Shown here: piece after piece, positions 10,453 through 18,827 of the stretch
Position numbering within the stretch: position 1 is the stretch's first letter
Layout: each line of letters begins with the position of its first letter
Source of the DNA: Chromobacterium rhizoryzae
Lineage (GTDB): Bacteria; Pseudomonadota; Gammaproteobacteria; Burkholderiales; Chromobacteriaceae
Reading direction: 5' to 3'
NCBI RefSeq assembly: GCF_020544465.1
Contig: NZ_CP066126.1
Span: 3,844,001-3,908,000 of the forward strand
DNA: 64,000 bases
The notes under the pieces: generated by a model
Databases searched by the model: none
Seen by the model: the letters and a program-made list of their open reading frames with translations, nothing else
What the model was told of the DNA's origin: nothing
Translations under genes and position numbers: made by a program

Positions 10453-10920
10453 TTACATTTGGGACTGGATATAGTTCTGCTCGCCCACCATATCGATCAG
10501 GCGCAGTTGCTGCTCCAGCCAGTGGGCGTGGTCGTTCTCGGTCTCTTCCAGCAGCACCATCAGTTCCTGGCGCGTCACGTAGTCCTTCACGCTCTCACAG
10601 TGGGCCACCACTTTTTTCAGCAAGTTGCCGACGCGGTATTCCACTTCCAGATCGCTGGCCAGCATCGCCCGCACGTTCTCGCCCACCACGATGGGCACGC
10701 GCTTGGCCACGTTCGGCTTGCCTTGCAGGAACAAGGTGCGCGCGATCAGCACCCGCGCGTGCGACAACTCGTCCTCGCGCTCGTGATCGATGCGCTCGAA
10801 CAGCTTGTGCAGACCGAAGTCCTTGTACATCTCGGCATGAATGAAATACTGGTCCGCGGCGGACAGTTCTTCCGCCAGCAGTTCGTTCAGCAACTCGATG
10901 GTTTTGGGATCACCTTGCAT
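10453..10920 (-). CDS. bfr: Bacterioferritin subunit lacking the haem-ligating methionine
   Basis: Iron-storage 24-mer subunit, 155 residues. Ferroxidase ligands are all present: Glu18, Glu51, His54, and the E..H pair in ETENDHAHW (E127/H130 equivalents). The position that binds inter-subunit haem in E. coli Bfr (Met52) is Leu52 here (EDELSHA). Subunits of this kind are known in Neisseria and Pseudomonas as partners of a haem-binding Bfr. It neighbours feoAB, which fits iron handling. Confidence 0.9.
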   Translation of the reverse strand: MQGDPKTIELLNELLAEELSAADQYFIHAEMYKDFGLHKLFERIDHEREDELSHARVLIARTLFLQGKPNVAKRVPIVVGENVRAMLASDLEVEYRVGNLLKKVVAHCESVKDYVTRQELMVLLEETENDHAHWLEQQLRLIDMVGEQNYIQSQM

Positions 10921-10950
10921 AAAACGACCTCTTGTTGTTGTAGTTCAATA

Positions 10951-10976
10951 ACGCCGGCGGGCGCGCCGCCGGCGCG
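10951..10976 (-). terminator. Possible terminator after feoB
   Basis: A GC-rich hairpin (CGCCGGCGG / CCGCCGGCG) lies between the bacterioferritin start and the feoB stop. The T-run after it is weak (TTATTG). Confidence 0.4.
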
Positions 10977-11008
10977 AACGGAATTCGCGAACCATTCATT
11001 CTAAGCCC

Positions 11009-12781
11009 TCAGGGCCACAGTTGCACGCCGGCTTGATAAAACGCGAACGACAACAACCAGGCCAGTCCCACCGACCACGCCACCGACATCGCGGTGTAGG
11101 CCTTGCTGCGCGACTCGCGGTACATCGCCGCCACCGTGGACAGGCAGGGCACGTAGATCAAGGTGAAGATCAGGAAGCTCATCGCCGAGCGCCAATCCAG
11201 ATGTTGCAGCAAGGCCGCGCCCAGGCCGGCCTCCGGCACCCCGTAGATCACCGCCAGGCTGCCCAGCAGGATTTCCTTGGCGATGAAGCCGAACAGCAAG
11301 GCCGCCGCCAGTTCGTGGCGGATGCCTATCGGGTCCAGAACCGGGGCCAGCAGGCTGCCCAGAGCGTCGGCCAGGGTCTTGCCCTCGCCCGCCGGCACAT
11401 GGGTCAGCAGCCAGACCAGCACCACGCCCAACAGGATGAAACTGGAGGCCAGTTGCAGAAAGGCCCGCACCTCCCCCACCGCCCGGCTCAGCAAATGGCT
11501 CAAGCCGGGCAGCCGGTACGGCGGCACTTCCAGCAAGAAGGCCTCGCCGCCGGCGTAACGGCGCTTGAACACCCAGGCGGTGAACACCGCGACGGCGAAG
11601 CTCATCAGATAAAGCCCCATCAACACCCACGGCGCCTGCGTCGGCGTGAACAACAGCCCGGCGAAGAACACCACCACCTGCAAACGCGCCGAACACAGCG
11701 AAAACGGGATCACCAGCATGGTCAGCAGCCGCTGCTTGCGCTCGCGCATCACCCGAGTGCCCATGATGGCCGGCACATTGCAGCCGAAGCCCATCAGCTG
11801 CATCACGAAGCCGCGGCCGTCCAGCCCCAGCCGCGCCATGAAGGCGTCGGTCAGATAGGCGGCGCGCGCCAGGTAGCCGGAATCCTCCACCATCGCCATC
11901 AATACGAAAAACACCAGCAAAATGGGCGCGAAGGTCAGCACCGTCGACACCCCCTGCCAGATGCCGTCCAGCGCCAGGCTCTGCACAATCTCGGGCAAGG
12001 GCGCGAGCAAGGGCGTCAGCGCCTGCTCCTTGATCCAGTCCAGACCGGCGCCGGCCAGCTCCTGCAATGGGGTGCCGATCTGATACGTCAGATTGAACAG
12101 CAGCGCCATCAGCGCGAAGAACAGCGGCAGGCCCAGCCATGGATGCATCAGCCAATGGTCCATCTTCTCCGTCAGCCCCGCCGGCAGCACGGGCGGCAAG
12201 GCCCAGCACCCAGCCAGCCGCCGCTTGGCCTCCGCCATCGCCTCCCGGGTGTCCGGCACCGCGTCCAGCCTGGCGCGCGCCGCCGGACCGCCATCGTTGG
12301 CCAGCCGGTTCAAGCCCGCCATCAGCGGCGGCCAGCCTTGCATATGCCGGGCCGAGGCCAGAAACACCGGCGCGCCCAGGCGCTCCGACAAGCGCTCCAC
12401 ATCCACGCTCACGCCCAGGGCCTTGGCCTCGTCGGCCATATTCAGCACCACCAGGCAGTTGAGGCCGCTGGCCAGCACCTGCAAGGCCAGCGGCAGTTGC
12501 CGGTCCAGCTGGCTGGCGTTGAGCACCAGGACGGCGCCGTCGAAGGCGCTGGCCAGCAGCACGTCGCGCACCACCGCCTCGTCGTCGGAATAGCCGGTCA
12601 AATCATTGACGCCGGGCAAATCCACCAACTCCACCATGTGGCCGCCCAGCAACAGGCGCGCGCTGCTCAACTCTATGGTCAGGCCCGGCCAGTTGCCGAC
12701 GCGCTGCGACATGCCGGTCAGACGGTTGAACAAGGTGGACTTGCCGGTATTGGGCAGGCCGATCAGGGCGAAACGCTTCAT
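11009..12781 (-). CDS. feoB: Ferrous iron transporter FeoB
   Basis: Inner-membrane Fe(II) permease with a cytoplasmic G domain, 590 residues. G motifs are G1 GLPNTGKST (8-16), G3 DLPG, and G4 NMAD. A short spacer leads to the membrane domain, with the Gate/core segments about 215-585 including FGCNVPAIMGTRV. At 590 residues it is shorter than E. coli FeoB (773), as in many betaproteobacteria. Its ATG overlaps the feoA stop (ATGA). No FeoC is seen. Confidence 0.94.
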   Translation of the reverse strand: MKRFALIGLPNTGKSTLFNRLTGMSQRVGNWPGLTIELSSARLLLGGHMVELVDLPGVNDLTGYSDDEAVVRDVLLASAFDGAVLVLNASQLDRQLPLALQVLASGLNCLVVLNMADEAKALGVSVDVERLSERLGAPVFLASARHMQGWPPLMAGLNRLANDGGPAARARLDAVPDTREAMAEAKRRLAGCWALPPVLPAGLTEKMDHWLMHPWLGLPLFFALMALLFNLTYQIGTPLQELAGAGLDWIKEQALTPLLAPLPEIVQSLALDGIWQGVSTVLTFAPILLVFFVLMAMVEDSGYLARAAYLTDAFMARLGLDGRGFVMQLMGFGCNVPAIMGTRVMRERKQRLLTMLVIPFSLCSARLQVVVFFAGLLFTPTQAPWVLMGLYLMSFAVAVFTAWVFKRRYAGGEAFLLEVPPYRLPGLSHLLSRAVGEVRAFLQLASSFILLGVVLVWLLTHVPAGEGKTLADALGSLLAPVLDPIGIRHELAAALLFGFIAKEILLGSLAVIYGVPEAGLGAALLQHLDWRSAMSFLIFTLIYVPCLSTVAAMYRESRSKAYTAMSVAWSVGLAWLLSFAFYQAGVQLWP

Positions 12782-13008
12782 ACCGCCACCCTCGCCACGA
12801 TGAGGCGCGCCAGGCTGCGGCGCAGCAGGAAGCGCGTGGCGCCGACGTCCAGCAATAATGGCCCGCCCAAGGGCGCCGCCCGACGCAGATAAAACCGGCA
12901 GCCTGGCTCCAGGCCAAAGGCGGCGACGCGGCGCATGGCCTCTTCGGCCAGCTCCAGGCTGTCGACCACGCCGTGGCGTCCGGCGGGGAATGCATCCAAA
13001 GTCAACAT
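12778..13008 (-). CDS. feoA: FeoA, small partner of FeoB
   Basis: A 76-residue SH3-like cytoplasmic protein needed for FeoB function. Sequence features are LTLDAFPAGRHGVVDSLE, AMRRVAAFGLEPGCRF and LLDVGATRFLLRRSLA, typical of FeoA. I chose the ATG at 13008. The frame is open further upstream, but that part overlaps the likely promoter and Fur site. It overlaps feoB by 4 bp. Confidence 0.9.
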   Translation of the reverse strand: MLTLDAFPAGRHGVVDSLELAEEAMRRVAAFGLEPGCRFYLRRAAPLGGPLLLDVGATRFLLRRSLARLIVARVAV

Positions 13009-13023
13009 GATGATCCGATCAAG

Positions 13024-13042
13024 AACGAGAATGGTTTGCATT
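13024..13042 (-). promoter_or_regulatory. Candidate Fur box upstream of feoAB
   Basis: AACGAGAATGGTTTGCATT matches the betaproteobacterial Fur-box pattern (AATGAGAATGATT-like) at most positions and lies 16 bp upstream of the feoA ATG. Iron-repressed expression is an inference from this site and from known feo control. Confidence 0.5.
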
Positions 13043-13216
13043 AGTATATCCAGCCGAACCCCGTCGAATATCGGCAAACCGCGGCAATTCCCGCCCTGCT
13101 TGACCTGCATCAATAGCATTGTCCTATCCGGATCGACGATGGATTATCGATAGCCGGCCACTGCGCTTGCGGTTAAAATCGCGGACAATCAATCGACAAG
13201 CTACGGGCCCAAGACA

Positions 13217-13786
13217 ATGAGCATCAAATCGGACAAGTGGATTCGCCGGATGGCGGACGAGTACAAAATGATCGAACCCTTCGAGCCCAACCAGATCAAG
13301 ATGGTGGACGGCCAGAAGGTGATCTCCTACGGCACGTCCAGCTACGGCTACGATATCCGCTGCGCCGACGAATTCAAGGTGTTCACCAATATCAACAGCA
13401 CCATCGTCGACCCGAAAAACTTCGACCCCAATTCCTTCGTGGAAGTCTCCGGCAAGGGCTATTGCATCATCCCGCCCAATAGCTTCGCGCTGGCCCGCAC
13501 CGTGGAATACTTCCGCATCCCGCGCTCGGTGCTGACCGTCTGCCTGGGCAAATCCACTTACGCCCGCTGCGGCATCATCGTCAACGTCACCCCGTTCGAA
13601 CCGGAATGGGAAGGCTATGTGACGCTGGAGTTCTCCAACACCACGCCGCTGCCGGCCAAAATCTACGCCAACGAGGGCGTGGCCCAGGTCTTGTTCTTCG
13701 AATCCGATGAAATTTGCGACGTGTCCTACAGCGACCGCGCCGGCAAATACATGGGCCAGGTGGGCGTGACCCTTCCGCGCCCCTGA
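13217..13786 (+). CDS. dcd: dCTP deaminase
   Basis: Converts dCTP to dUTP for dTMP synthesis. The 189 residues show the trimeric dUTPase-like fold signatures: SSYGYDIR, LGKSTYARCGI and NVTPFEPEWEGYVTLEFSN with the catalytic Glu. A terminator follows directly. Confidence 0.95.
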   Translation: MSIKSDKWIRRMADEYKMIEPFEPNQIKMVDGQKVISYGTSSYGYDIRCADEFKVFTNINSTIVDPKNFDPNSFVEVSGKGYCIIPPNSFALARTVEYFRIPRSVLTVCLGKSTYARCGIIVNVTPFEPEWEGYVTLEFSNTTPLPAKIYANEGVAQVLFFESDEICDVSYSDRAGKYMGQVGVTLPRP

Positions 13787-13802
13787 AACGCTTCCCGCCA
13801 GC

Positions 13803-13834
13803 AAAAAAGGGATGGCTTAGCCATCCCTTTGTCA
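13803..13834 (+). terminator. Terminator after dcd
   Basis: AAAGGGATGGC / GCCATCCCTTT stem with a short TTA loop, ending in a T-rich tract. Confidence 0.85.
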
Positions 13835-14056
13835 TTTAAATCCCGCCAAATCCGTCCTCGCAATTTCACCTTAATGTTCTAGGATAAACAGAGGGTTAGC
13901 TGACTTTCCCGGTTGGTCGGCCCTTGTACAGCAATTGATTTCTTCTTGGGGCGTAGCGGTTCCCCCTTGCCGTTGCGCCCCTTTTTTTATCCGCCGATCC
14001 CATTGCCCTGCCTCCGGTTTCTTGCCATGATCTTCGCTTTGGCGAAAGGCGGAAAT

Positions 14057-14551
14057 ATGCCGGACATATATGATTTTTCCATTGAGTCTTTAAACGGGCA
14101 GACCCTGCCGCTGGCGAGCTATCGCGGCAAAGTGCTATTGCTGGTCAACACCGCCAGCGAGTGCGGCTTCACCGCGCAATTGGGCGGCCTGGAACAGCTG
14201 TACCAGCGCTACCGCGAGCAAGGCCTGGAGATCATCGGTTTCCCCTGCAATCAGTTCGGCGGCCAGGAGCCTGGGGACGCCGCCGCCATCGGCCAGTTCT
14301 GTCAGAAGAATTTCGGGGTCAGCTTCCCGCTATCCGCCAAGATCGACGTCAACGGCGGCGACGCGCATCCGCTCTGGCGTCATCTCGTCGCCGCCAAACC
14401 CGGCTTGCTGGGCAGCCGGCGCATCAAATGGAATTTCACCAAATTCCTGGTGGACGGCGAAGGGCGCATCCGCAAGCGTTTCGCCCCCTACGTCAAGCCG
14501 GCGGCGCTGGAGCGCGCCATCGAAAGCCTGCTGCGAACGCAGAAGCGCTAG
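14057..14551 (+). CDS. Glutathione peroxidase family protein (Cys type)
   Basis: Thiol peroxidase of the GPx/BtuE family, 164 residues. Conserved motifs are NTASECGFT with the peroxidatic Cys36, FPCNQFGGQEPG, and WNFTKFLV. Cys rather than selenocysteine is used. I chose the ATG at 14057 (MPDIYDFSIESLNG), which follows AAAGGCGG; the frame is open to 13913 but that part is not family-like. Substrates may be lipid or organic peroxides, with glutathione or thioredoxin as reductant. Confidence 0.9.
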   Translation: MPDIYDFSIESLNGQTLPLASYRGKVLLLVNTASECGFTAQLGGLEQLYQRYREQGLEIIGFPCNQFGGQEPGDAAAIGQFCQKNFGVSFPLSAKIDVNGGDAHPLWRHLVAAKPGLLGSRRIKWNFTKFLVDGEGRIRKRFAPYVKPAALERAIESLLRTQKR

Positions 14552-14567
14552 ATTCTCTAGCGACAGC

Positions 14568-14981
14568 TCAGCTCAGTTCGCCGGACAGATAGAACCAGCG
14601 GCCGTCCTCGCGCAGGAAACGGCTGCGCTCGCGCATGCGTTCGGCCTTGCCGCCCACCTTGTAGCGCGCGGAGAACTCCACCACGCCCTCGGCGTCGGCC
14701 GCGCCGCCGGCCTCGGTCGCCAACACCTCCAGGCCCAGCCATTTGACCAAGCCGGCGTCCGCGGCCAGATCCAGCGCCTGCGGCCGGGTGCTGGGATGCC
14801 AGCTCGCCAGCAGATACGCCTCGTCGCCGCGCGCATAAGCGGTGTAGCGCGAACGCATCAAGGCTTCCGCCGTGGGCGCGGGCGCACCGTCCGCCCCCAG
14901 GTAACGGCCGCAACAGGCCGCGTAAGCGCCGCCCAGCCCGCAGGGACAGCCGGCCGCGTCCGGCTTGGCTTTCTTGCCCAT
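14568..14981 (-). CDS. YchJ/UPF0225 family protein with SEC-C motif
   Basis: A 137-residue protein. An N-terminal cysteine cluster (CPCGLGGAYAACCGRYL) resembles a SEC-C zinc motif; an NTF2-like region follows, with EALMRSRYTAYARGDEAYLLASWH and FSARYKV. This is the YchJ (UPF0225) pattern, of unknown function. Its ATG is 2 bp after the stop of the upstream lipoprotein gene, so the two form an operon. Confidence 0.85.
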   Translation of the reverse strand: MGKKAKPDAAGCPCGLGGAYAACCGRYLGADGAPAPTAEALMRSRYTAYARGDEAYLLASWHPSTRPQALDLAADAGLVKWLGLEVLATEAGGAADAEGVVEFSARYKVGGKAERMRERSRFLREDGRWFYLSGELS

Positions 14982-14983
14982 GC

Positions 14984-15457
14984 TCAAGCCCCCAGGGCCG
15001 GCAAGCCGTACAGCTTGAGCAGGAAGTTGGTGAAGGCCGGCTCGGCCGGTTTCGGATTCATCTTGGGCCAGCGCCGCATCCATTCGCGCAGACGCTCGTC
15101 CATCTTGGCGCGAAACGTTTCCTGGTCGATGCGGCCCGCCTCGCGCTCCACCGTCAGATAGCGGTACATGGCGAAGGTGTTGTCGTCGATGGGATTGGAG
15201 CCCACCGCCTTGAGCCGGAACGCGCCCAGTTGATCCGCGGCGGCCAGCCGGGTCAACTCGCCGCTCTTGACCTTGTCGGCCAGGCGGTTGGCTTCCCGCA
15301 GCAAGGCGTCCGATTTGGCGCTGGGCGCCGGCGCCGTCTGCGGCCGGCTCTTGGCCGGCGAGGAAGGATGCGAGCTGATGGGCGCGCCCAATTGCTGCAG
15401 CGCGCTGCAGGCGGACAAGCTCAGGGCCATCGCGGCCCACAAGAAATAACGTTTCAT
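14984..15457 (-). CDS. Putative lipoprotein
   Basis: A 157-residue protein with a signal peptide and lipobox (LSAC, Cys17), a Pro/Ser-rich linker (about 25-50) and a charged helical C-terminal part. I do not recognise a family for the mature region. It is the first gene of a two-gene operon with the YchJ-like protein. Confidence 0.7.
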   Translation of the reverse strand: MKRYFLWAAMALSLSACSALQQLGAPISSHPSSPAKSRPQTAPAPSAKSDALLREANRLADKVKSGELTRLAAADQLGAFRLKAVGSNPIDDNTFAMYRYLTVEREAGRIDQETFRAKMDERLREWMRRWPKMNPKPAEPAFTNFLLKLYGLPALGA

Positions 15458-15549
15458 GCCGGGAATTCTACTCCTGTCCTGATTCGGCGCCGCCGCGCGG
15501 CGCGTTCTGCTGCGACCGCCCCGCCCACGCCAATGTTCCGTCCCGTCAA

Positions 15550-15591
15550 TGCAAAACAGCCTGACAAACGGGTCTGTCAGGCTGTTTTACG
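15550..15591 (-). terminator. Strong terminator downstream of the ProQ-like gene
   Basis: AAAACAGCCTGACA / TGTCAGGCTGTTTT arms with an 8-base loop. The symmetric A/T flanks allow use on either strand. Confidence 0.9.
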
Positions 15592-15616
15592 TTCATGCCA
15601 CGCGGCCGCGGCACGC

Positions 15617-16027
15617 TTATTCCGCCGCGTCGCCTGCGGGTTCGGCCGGAGCCGGAGCCGGGGCAGGGGCCGCCGTGGCCGGCTTGGGCGCGGACATCTG
15701 TTCCGCCGCCTTTTTCTCCTCGGCGCTGACTTCGCCCACCGGCTTGTTGGCCAGATCGAACCGCTTGCCGCCGCGCGCCAGAGACTTCACGTAGCGCGGC
15801 TTGCGACAGTGATTGGCCACCACGCGGGAGATCAGCGTAGAGTCGAACTGCGGCAAAGCCGCGATCAGGCTCTCATGGATGCCCAAGGCCAGCGGACGAA
15901 ACTGGCGGAAAACGTCGAACTTGCTGTAGACATGATCCGCGATCATCTCGGTCTGCTTTTTCTTGGACAGACTTTGTACAGCGGACTTAAGTGCAGCACC
16001 GAGTGCCGTTTCAGTATTTGGCTTCAT
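15617..16027 (-). CDS. ProQ/FinO-domain RNA-binding protein
   Basis: Probable RNA chaperone acting on sRNAs and mRNA 3' ends. In its 136 residues, the ProQ/FinO domain covers about 28-95, with FDVFRQFRPLALGIHESL and a basic NHCRKPRYVKSLARGGKRFDL stretch. It is followed by a Pro/Ala-rich tail. The size resembles the minimal ProQ proteins of Neisseria. The approximately 450-bp upstream gap holds its leader and promoter. Confidence 0.88.
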   Translation of the reverse strand: MKPNTETALGAALKSAVQSLSKKKQTEMIADHVYSKFDVFRQFRPLALGIHESLIAALPQFDSTLISRVVANHCRKPRYVKSLARGGKRFDLANKPVGEVSAEEKKAAEQMSAPKPATAAPAPAPAPAEPAGDAAE

Positions 16028-16484
16028 GAACTTCTATCTAGATCCATTGATGCAAAAGCAGCGCATGCTGCCCAATCAAGCGAAGCGCCGCAACCCGCCG
16101 CCCGGCCAGCTTGACAGCCGGTGAAAAAATGACGACATCGTAATGCGGTTTGACCAAGGCGCTCCGACAAGACGCCGGCGCGCCGTAAAAAATCGCCGAA
16201 CATGGCGAAGGCCTGGAACCGGGCCCAAGCGGCGCGGCCGGTCCGAAGACCAGGCGCCCGCCCCCATCGACCGCCGCTGTTTGTCGGCGGAGGCGCCGAC
16301 TTGGCGGTCATGGGCGAAAACACCAGACGGAACGCTTCGGGCGTTCCCTCGCTCGGGCTGGCGCTTACGAGGGAGGGAGAGTACTAAGTAATGCCCCTTG
16401 ATGTCCAGCATTAGACGCCGATTGCGCCCTTTCCGCCCTTATCCCGTCTTTCTTTTGCCACTTTCTCAAGCGTGAGCCGGCGGC
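16028..16484. other. Intergenic stretch, no gene recognised
   Basis: 457 bp between the ProQ-like gene start and the kinase stop. Open frames here (for example 16024-16323) have no ribosome-binding site and look like chance GC-rich frames. It must contain the promoter of the ProQ-like gene. I see no clear terminator or repeat. Confidence 0.5.
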
Positions 16485-17435
16485 TTACAGGCAGGCGACG
16501 GGAAAGCGGCGATTCAAGCTGTCCCAGTCCGTCGCCGCGTCAGGGCCGGCGCTAGCCACCACGCAGGCCGCCAGCCGATTGCCCAGATCCACCGCGTAAT
16601 GCAGCGGCCAGCCGCTGGACAGGCCGGCCAACAAGCCGGCGCAATGCGCGTCGCCGGCGCCGATGGTGTCCACCACCGAAACCTGGTAGCCGGGCAGGTG
16701 CCACGGCGCGTCGGTGCCCGGGCACACCCAGGCGCCGTCCTGCCCCAGCCGGCAGATCAGCGTCAGCCGGTAATCCTTGGCGAAACGCTGCGCCGCCGCC
16801 ACCGGATCGCCGTCGCCGCACAACAGGGCGATCTCGTCCCGGTTCAGCGTCAGCAAGGTCTCGGTACCGCTCAGAGCGGACAGAAACGCCAGCTCCAGCA
16901 AGACGACGCGCGGACCGGGGTCTATCACCCGCAACTGTTCCGCCGGCAAGGCCAGCAGCCAGGCGCGCAACGCCCTTCCGCCCTCTCCGGCCAGCTCATA
17001 GCCGTTGGCGTACACCAGGCCGTCTGCGGGCAAGGGCAGCGCGTCCAACTGCTCGCGCGTCCATTCCGTCTCGCAACCGGAGATCGAAATGAAGCTGCGC
17101 TCGCCGCTGGGCTCCACCATGGCCACGCACCAGCCGTTGTCGCGATCCGCGTTGCGCAGCAGCACCGGCAAGCCCAGCTCCCGCATGGCCGCGTCTATCG
17201 CCGCGCCCCAAGGGCCGTTGCCCACCGGCATGCCGTTGATCACGGGAGCGTTCAACTGGCGCAACGCTCGCGCCACATTGAAGGCGCAGCCGCCGATCTC
17301 GCGTTCCTGCTGCAACGCCTCCACGTCGGCGCCGCTGCGCGGCAATGCCGGGAGGGTCAACACCACGTCGCCCACGGCGCCGCCCAAAGCCAGGATGGCT
17401 CTGGTCGGATGATAGTTTGGACACGGAATGGTCAT
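16485..17435 (-). CDS. PfkB-family carbohydrate/nucleoside kinase (YegV-like)
   Basis: A 316-residue ribokinase-fold kinase. It has an N-terminal GG motif region (EIGGCAFNVARALRQL) and the C-terminal anion-hole/catalytic motif DTIGAGDAHCAG. Its ATG overlaps the permease stop by 4 bp (ATGA). Together with the permease, the ADP-ribosylglycohydrolase-like enzyme and the GntR regulator, it mirrors E. coli yegTUVW. The likely job is to phosphorylate the sugar or nucleoside released by the hydrolase. The substrate is unknown. Confidence 0.85.
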   Translation of the reverse strand: MTIPCPNYHPTRAILALGGAVGDVVLTLPALPRSGADVEALQQEREIGGCAFNVARALRQLNAPVINGMPVGNGPWGAAIDAAMRELGLPVLLRNADRDNGWCVAMVEPSGERSFISISGCETEWTREQLDALPLPADGLVYANGYELAGEGGRALRAWLLALPAEQLRVIDPGPRVVLLELAFLSALSGTETLLTLNRDEIALLCGDGDPVAAAQRFAKDYRLTLICRLGQDGAWVCPGTDAPWHLPGYQVSVVDTIGAGDAHCAGLLAGLSSGWPLHYAVDLGNRLAACVVASAGPDAATDWDSLNRRFPVACL

Positions 17436-18823
17436 GCGCGTCGCTCCTTCAGCAACAAATACAATCCATAAGCCAGCAAACTGGTCCCAAAGGATACAAA
17501 CAGCCCCAGGCTGGAATCTGCGAAAACGCCCACAGCCAGCGGGCCGTCGATGAAGCCGGTCTTGCTCACCAGCAGGCCGCAAGCGGCGCCCAGCAGCCAG
17601 CACAGCAGCGGACCGCCGCGGAAGGCCTGCCGCCCGTCGCCGGACAGGGCCGCGGCCTCATAGCCTTGGCGGTGACGCAACAAGAGGTAATCCAGCACGA
17701 ACACCGCCTCCCAGGCCGCCAGAAACACGCCGCAAAACAATAGAAACGCGATGAAGGGCCCCAGGAAGTCGCTGGACACGAACAAGACGTAAGCGGCGAT
17801 GGCCAGCACGATCAGCGCATTGATGGACACCGCCTGCGCCTGTCTGACCTTGACGCCTATGGTCAGCAGATTGAGGCTGGCCGAATACAGGCTAAGCACG
17901 GCCATGGTGACGATGCCGGCCGTCGCGGTCAGCAGATAGGGCACCGCCATCCAGGCCGGCAGCACCGCGCCGATCTTGGCGATGGGATTGGCCGCGCTGG
18001 CCAGATCCGGGATCTGCGCCGACAACAGCACCCCAGTGAAGATCAGCAGCATCAGCGGCAGCGACGCCCCCACCATCACCGCGCCGAAAATGCTGCCGCC
18101 GGACGCTCCGCTCCGCTGGTAACGGCTGTAATCGGCGCCGGCGATGGCCCAGCTGATGCCGGTGCCCGCGGCGATCACCGATACCGCCGGCCAGAAACCG
18201 GTCAGCCAGTCGCCGTCCGGCCGCGCCAAGATGGCGCCCCAGTTCGCGGTCGTCGCCACGTACAGAATCACCACCAGGGTCATGCTGCCGAAGATCCGGC
18301 TCAGCCAGCTTTGCATCCAGACCACGGTGGCCTGGCCCAGCAGGCTGACCACGATGGTCAGACCGATGAACAGGAACAAGCAGACCGCGGTCAGCGGACG
18401 GCTTTCCGCCATGCCCAGCGACTGGCACAAGGCCGCCAGCGTCAAGGCGCCGGTCACCACATTGACCGCCTCCCAGCCCATCAGGTTGAACCAGCTGAAG
18501 ACGGTGGGCGCGGCGTTGCCGCGCAGGCCGAAAATGGCCCGCGACAAGGTCAGCGTGGAAGTGCGGCCGCGCTGGCCGGCAATACTGGTCAAACCCACCA
18601 GCGCGAAACTGGCCACTCCGACCGCCGCGGCCAGCAAGGACTGGTAGAACGACAGCCCGAAGCTGGTGACGATGCCGCCGTACACCACGCCCAGGATGCC
18701 GATATTGGCGGCCAGCCATACCCAGAACAACTCCACCGGCCGGCCCTTGCACTCATGCTCCGGCACCAGATCTATGCCCGCGCTCTCCAGCCGCCAGCCG
18801 TCTACCGCTTGTACATCGCTCAT
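17432..18823 (-). CDS. NCS1-family permease (cytosine/purine/nucleoside type)
   Basis: A 463-residue inner-membrane transporter with about 12 membrane segments. NCS1/CodB-like features are the N-terminal LVPEHECKGRPVELFWVWLAANIGILG, SRAIFGLRGN, and ISWAIAGADYSRY in the middle. It takes the place of the MFS transporter YegT of the E. coli cluster. It starts 4 bp after the hydrolase gene and overlaps the kinase. Confidence 0.87.
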   Translation of the reverse strand: MSDVQAVDGWRLESAGIDLVPEHECKGRPVELFWVWLAANIGILGVVYGGIVTSFGLSFYQSLLAAAVGVASFALVGLTSIAGQRGRTSTLTLSRAIFGLRGNAAPTVFSWFNLMGWEAVNVVTGALTLAALCQSLGMAESRPLTAVCLFLFIGLTIVVSLLGQATVVWMQSWLSRIFGSMTLVVILYVATTANWGAILARPDGDWLTGFWPAVSVIAAGTGISWAIAGADYSRYQRSGASGGSIFGAVMVGASLPLMLLIFTGVLLSAQIPDLASAANPIAKIGAVLPAWMAVPYLLTATAGIVTMAVLSLYSASLNLLTIGVKVRQAQAVSINALIVLAIAAYVLFVSSDFLGPFIAFLLFCGVFLAAWEAVFVLDYLLLRHRQGYEAAALSGDGRQAFRGGPLLCWLLGAACGLLVSKTGFIDGPLAVGVFADSSLGLFVSFGTSLLAYGLYLLLKERRA

Positions 18824-18827
18824 CCCC

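Noticed and set aside
11021..12892. 623-codon plus-strand frame opposite feoB
   Set aside because: Gln/His-rich antisense shadow of feoB.
16024..16323. Minus-strand frame upstream of the ProQ-like gene
   Set aside because: Overlaps the ProQ-like gene start region, no ribosome-binding site, no family-like sequence.
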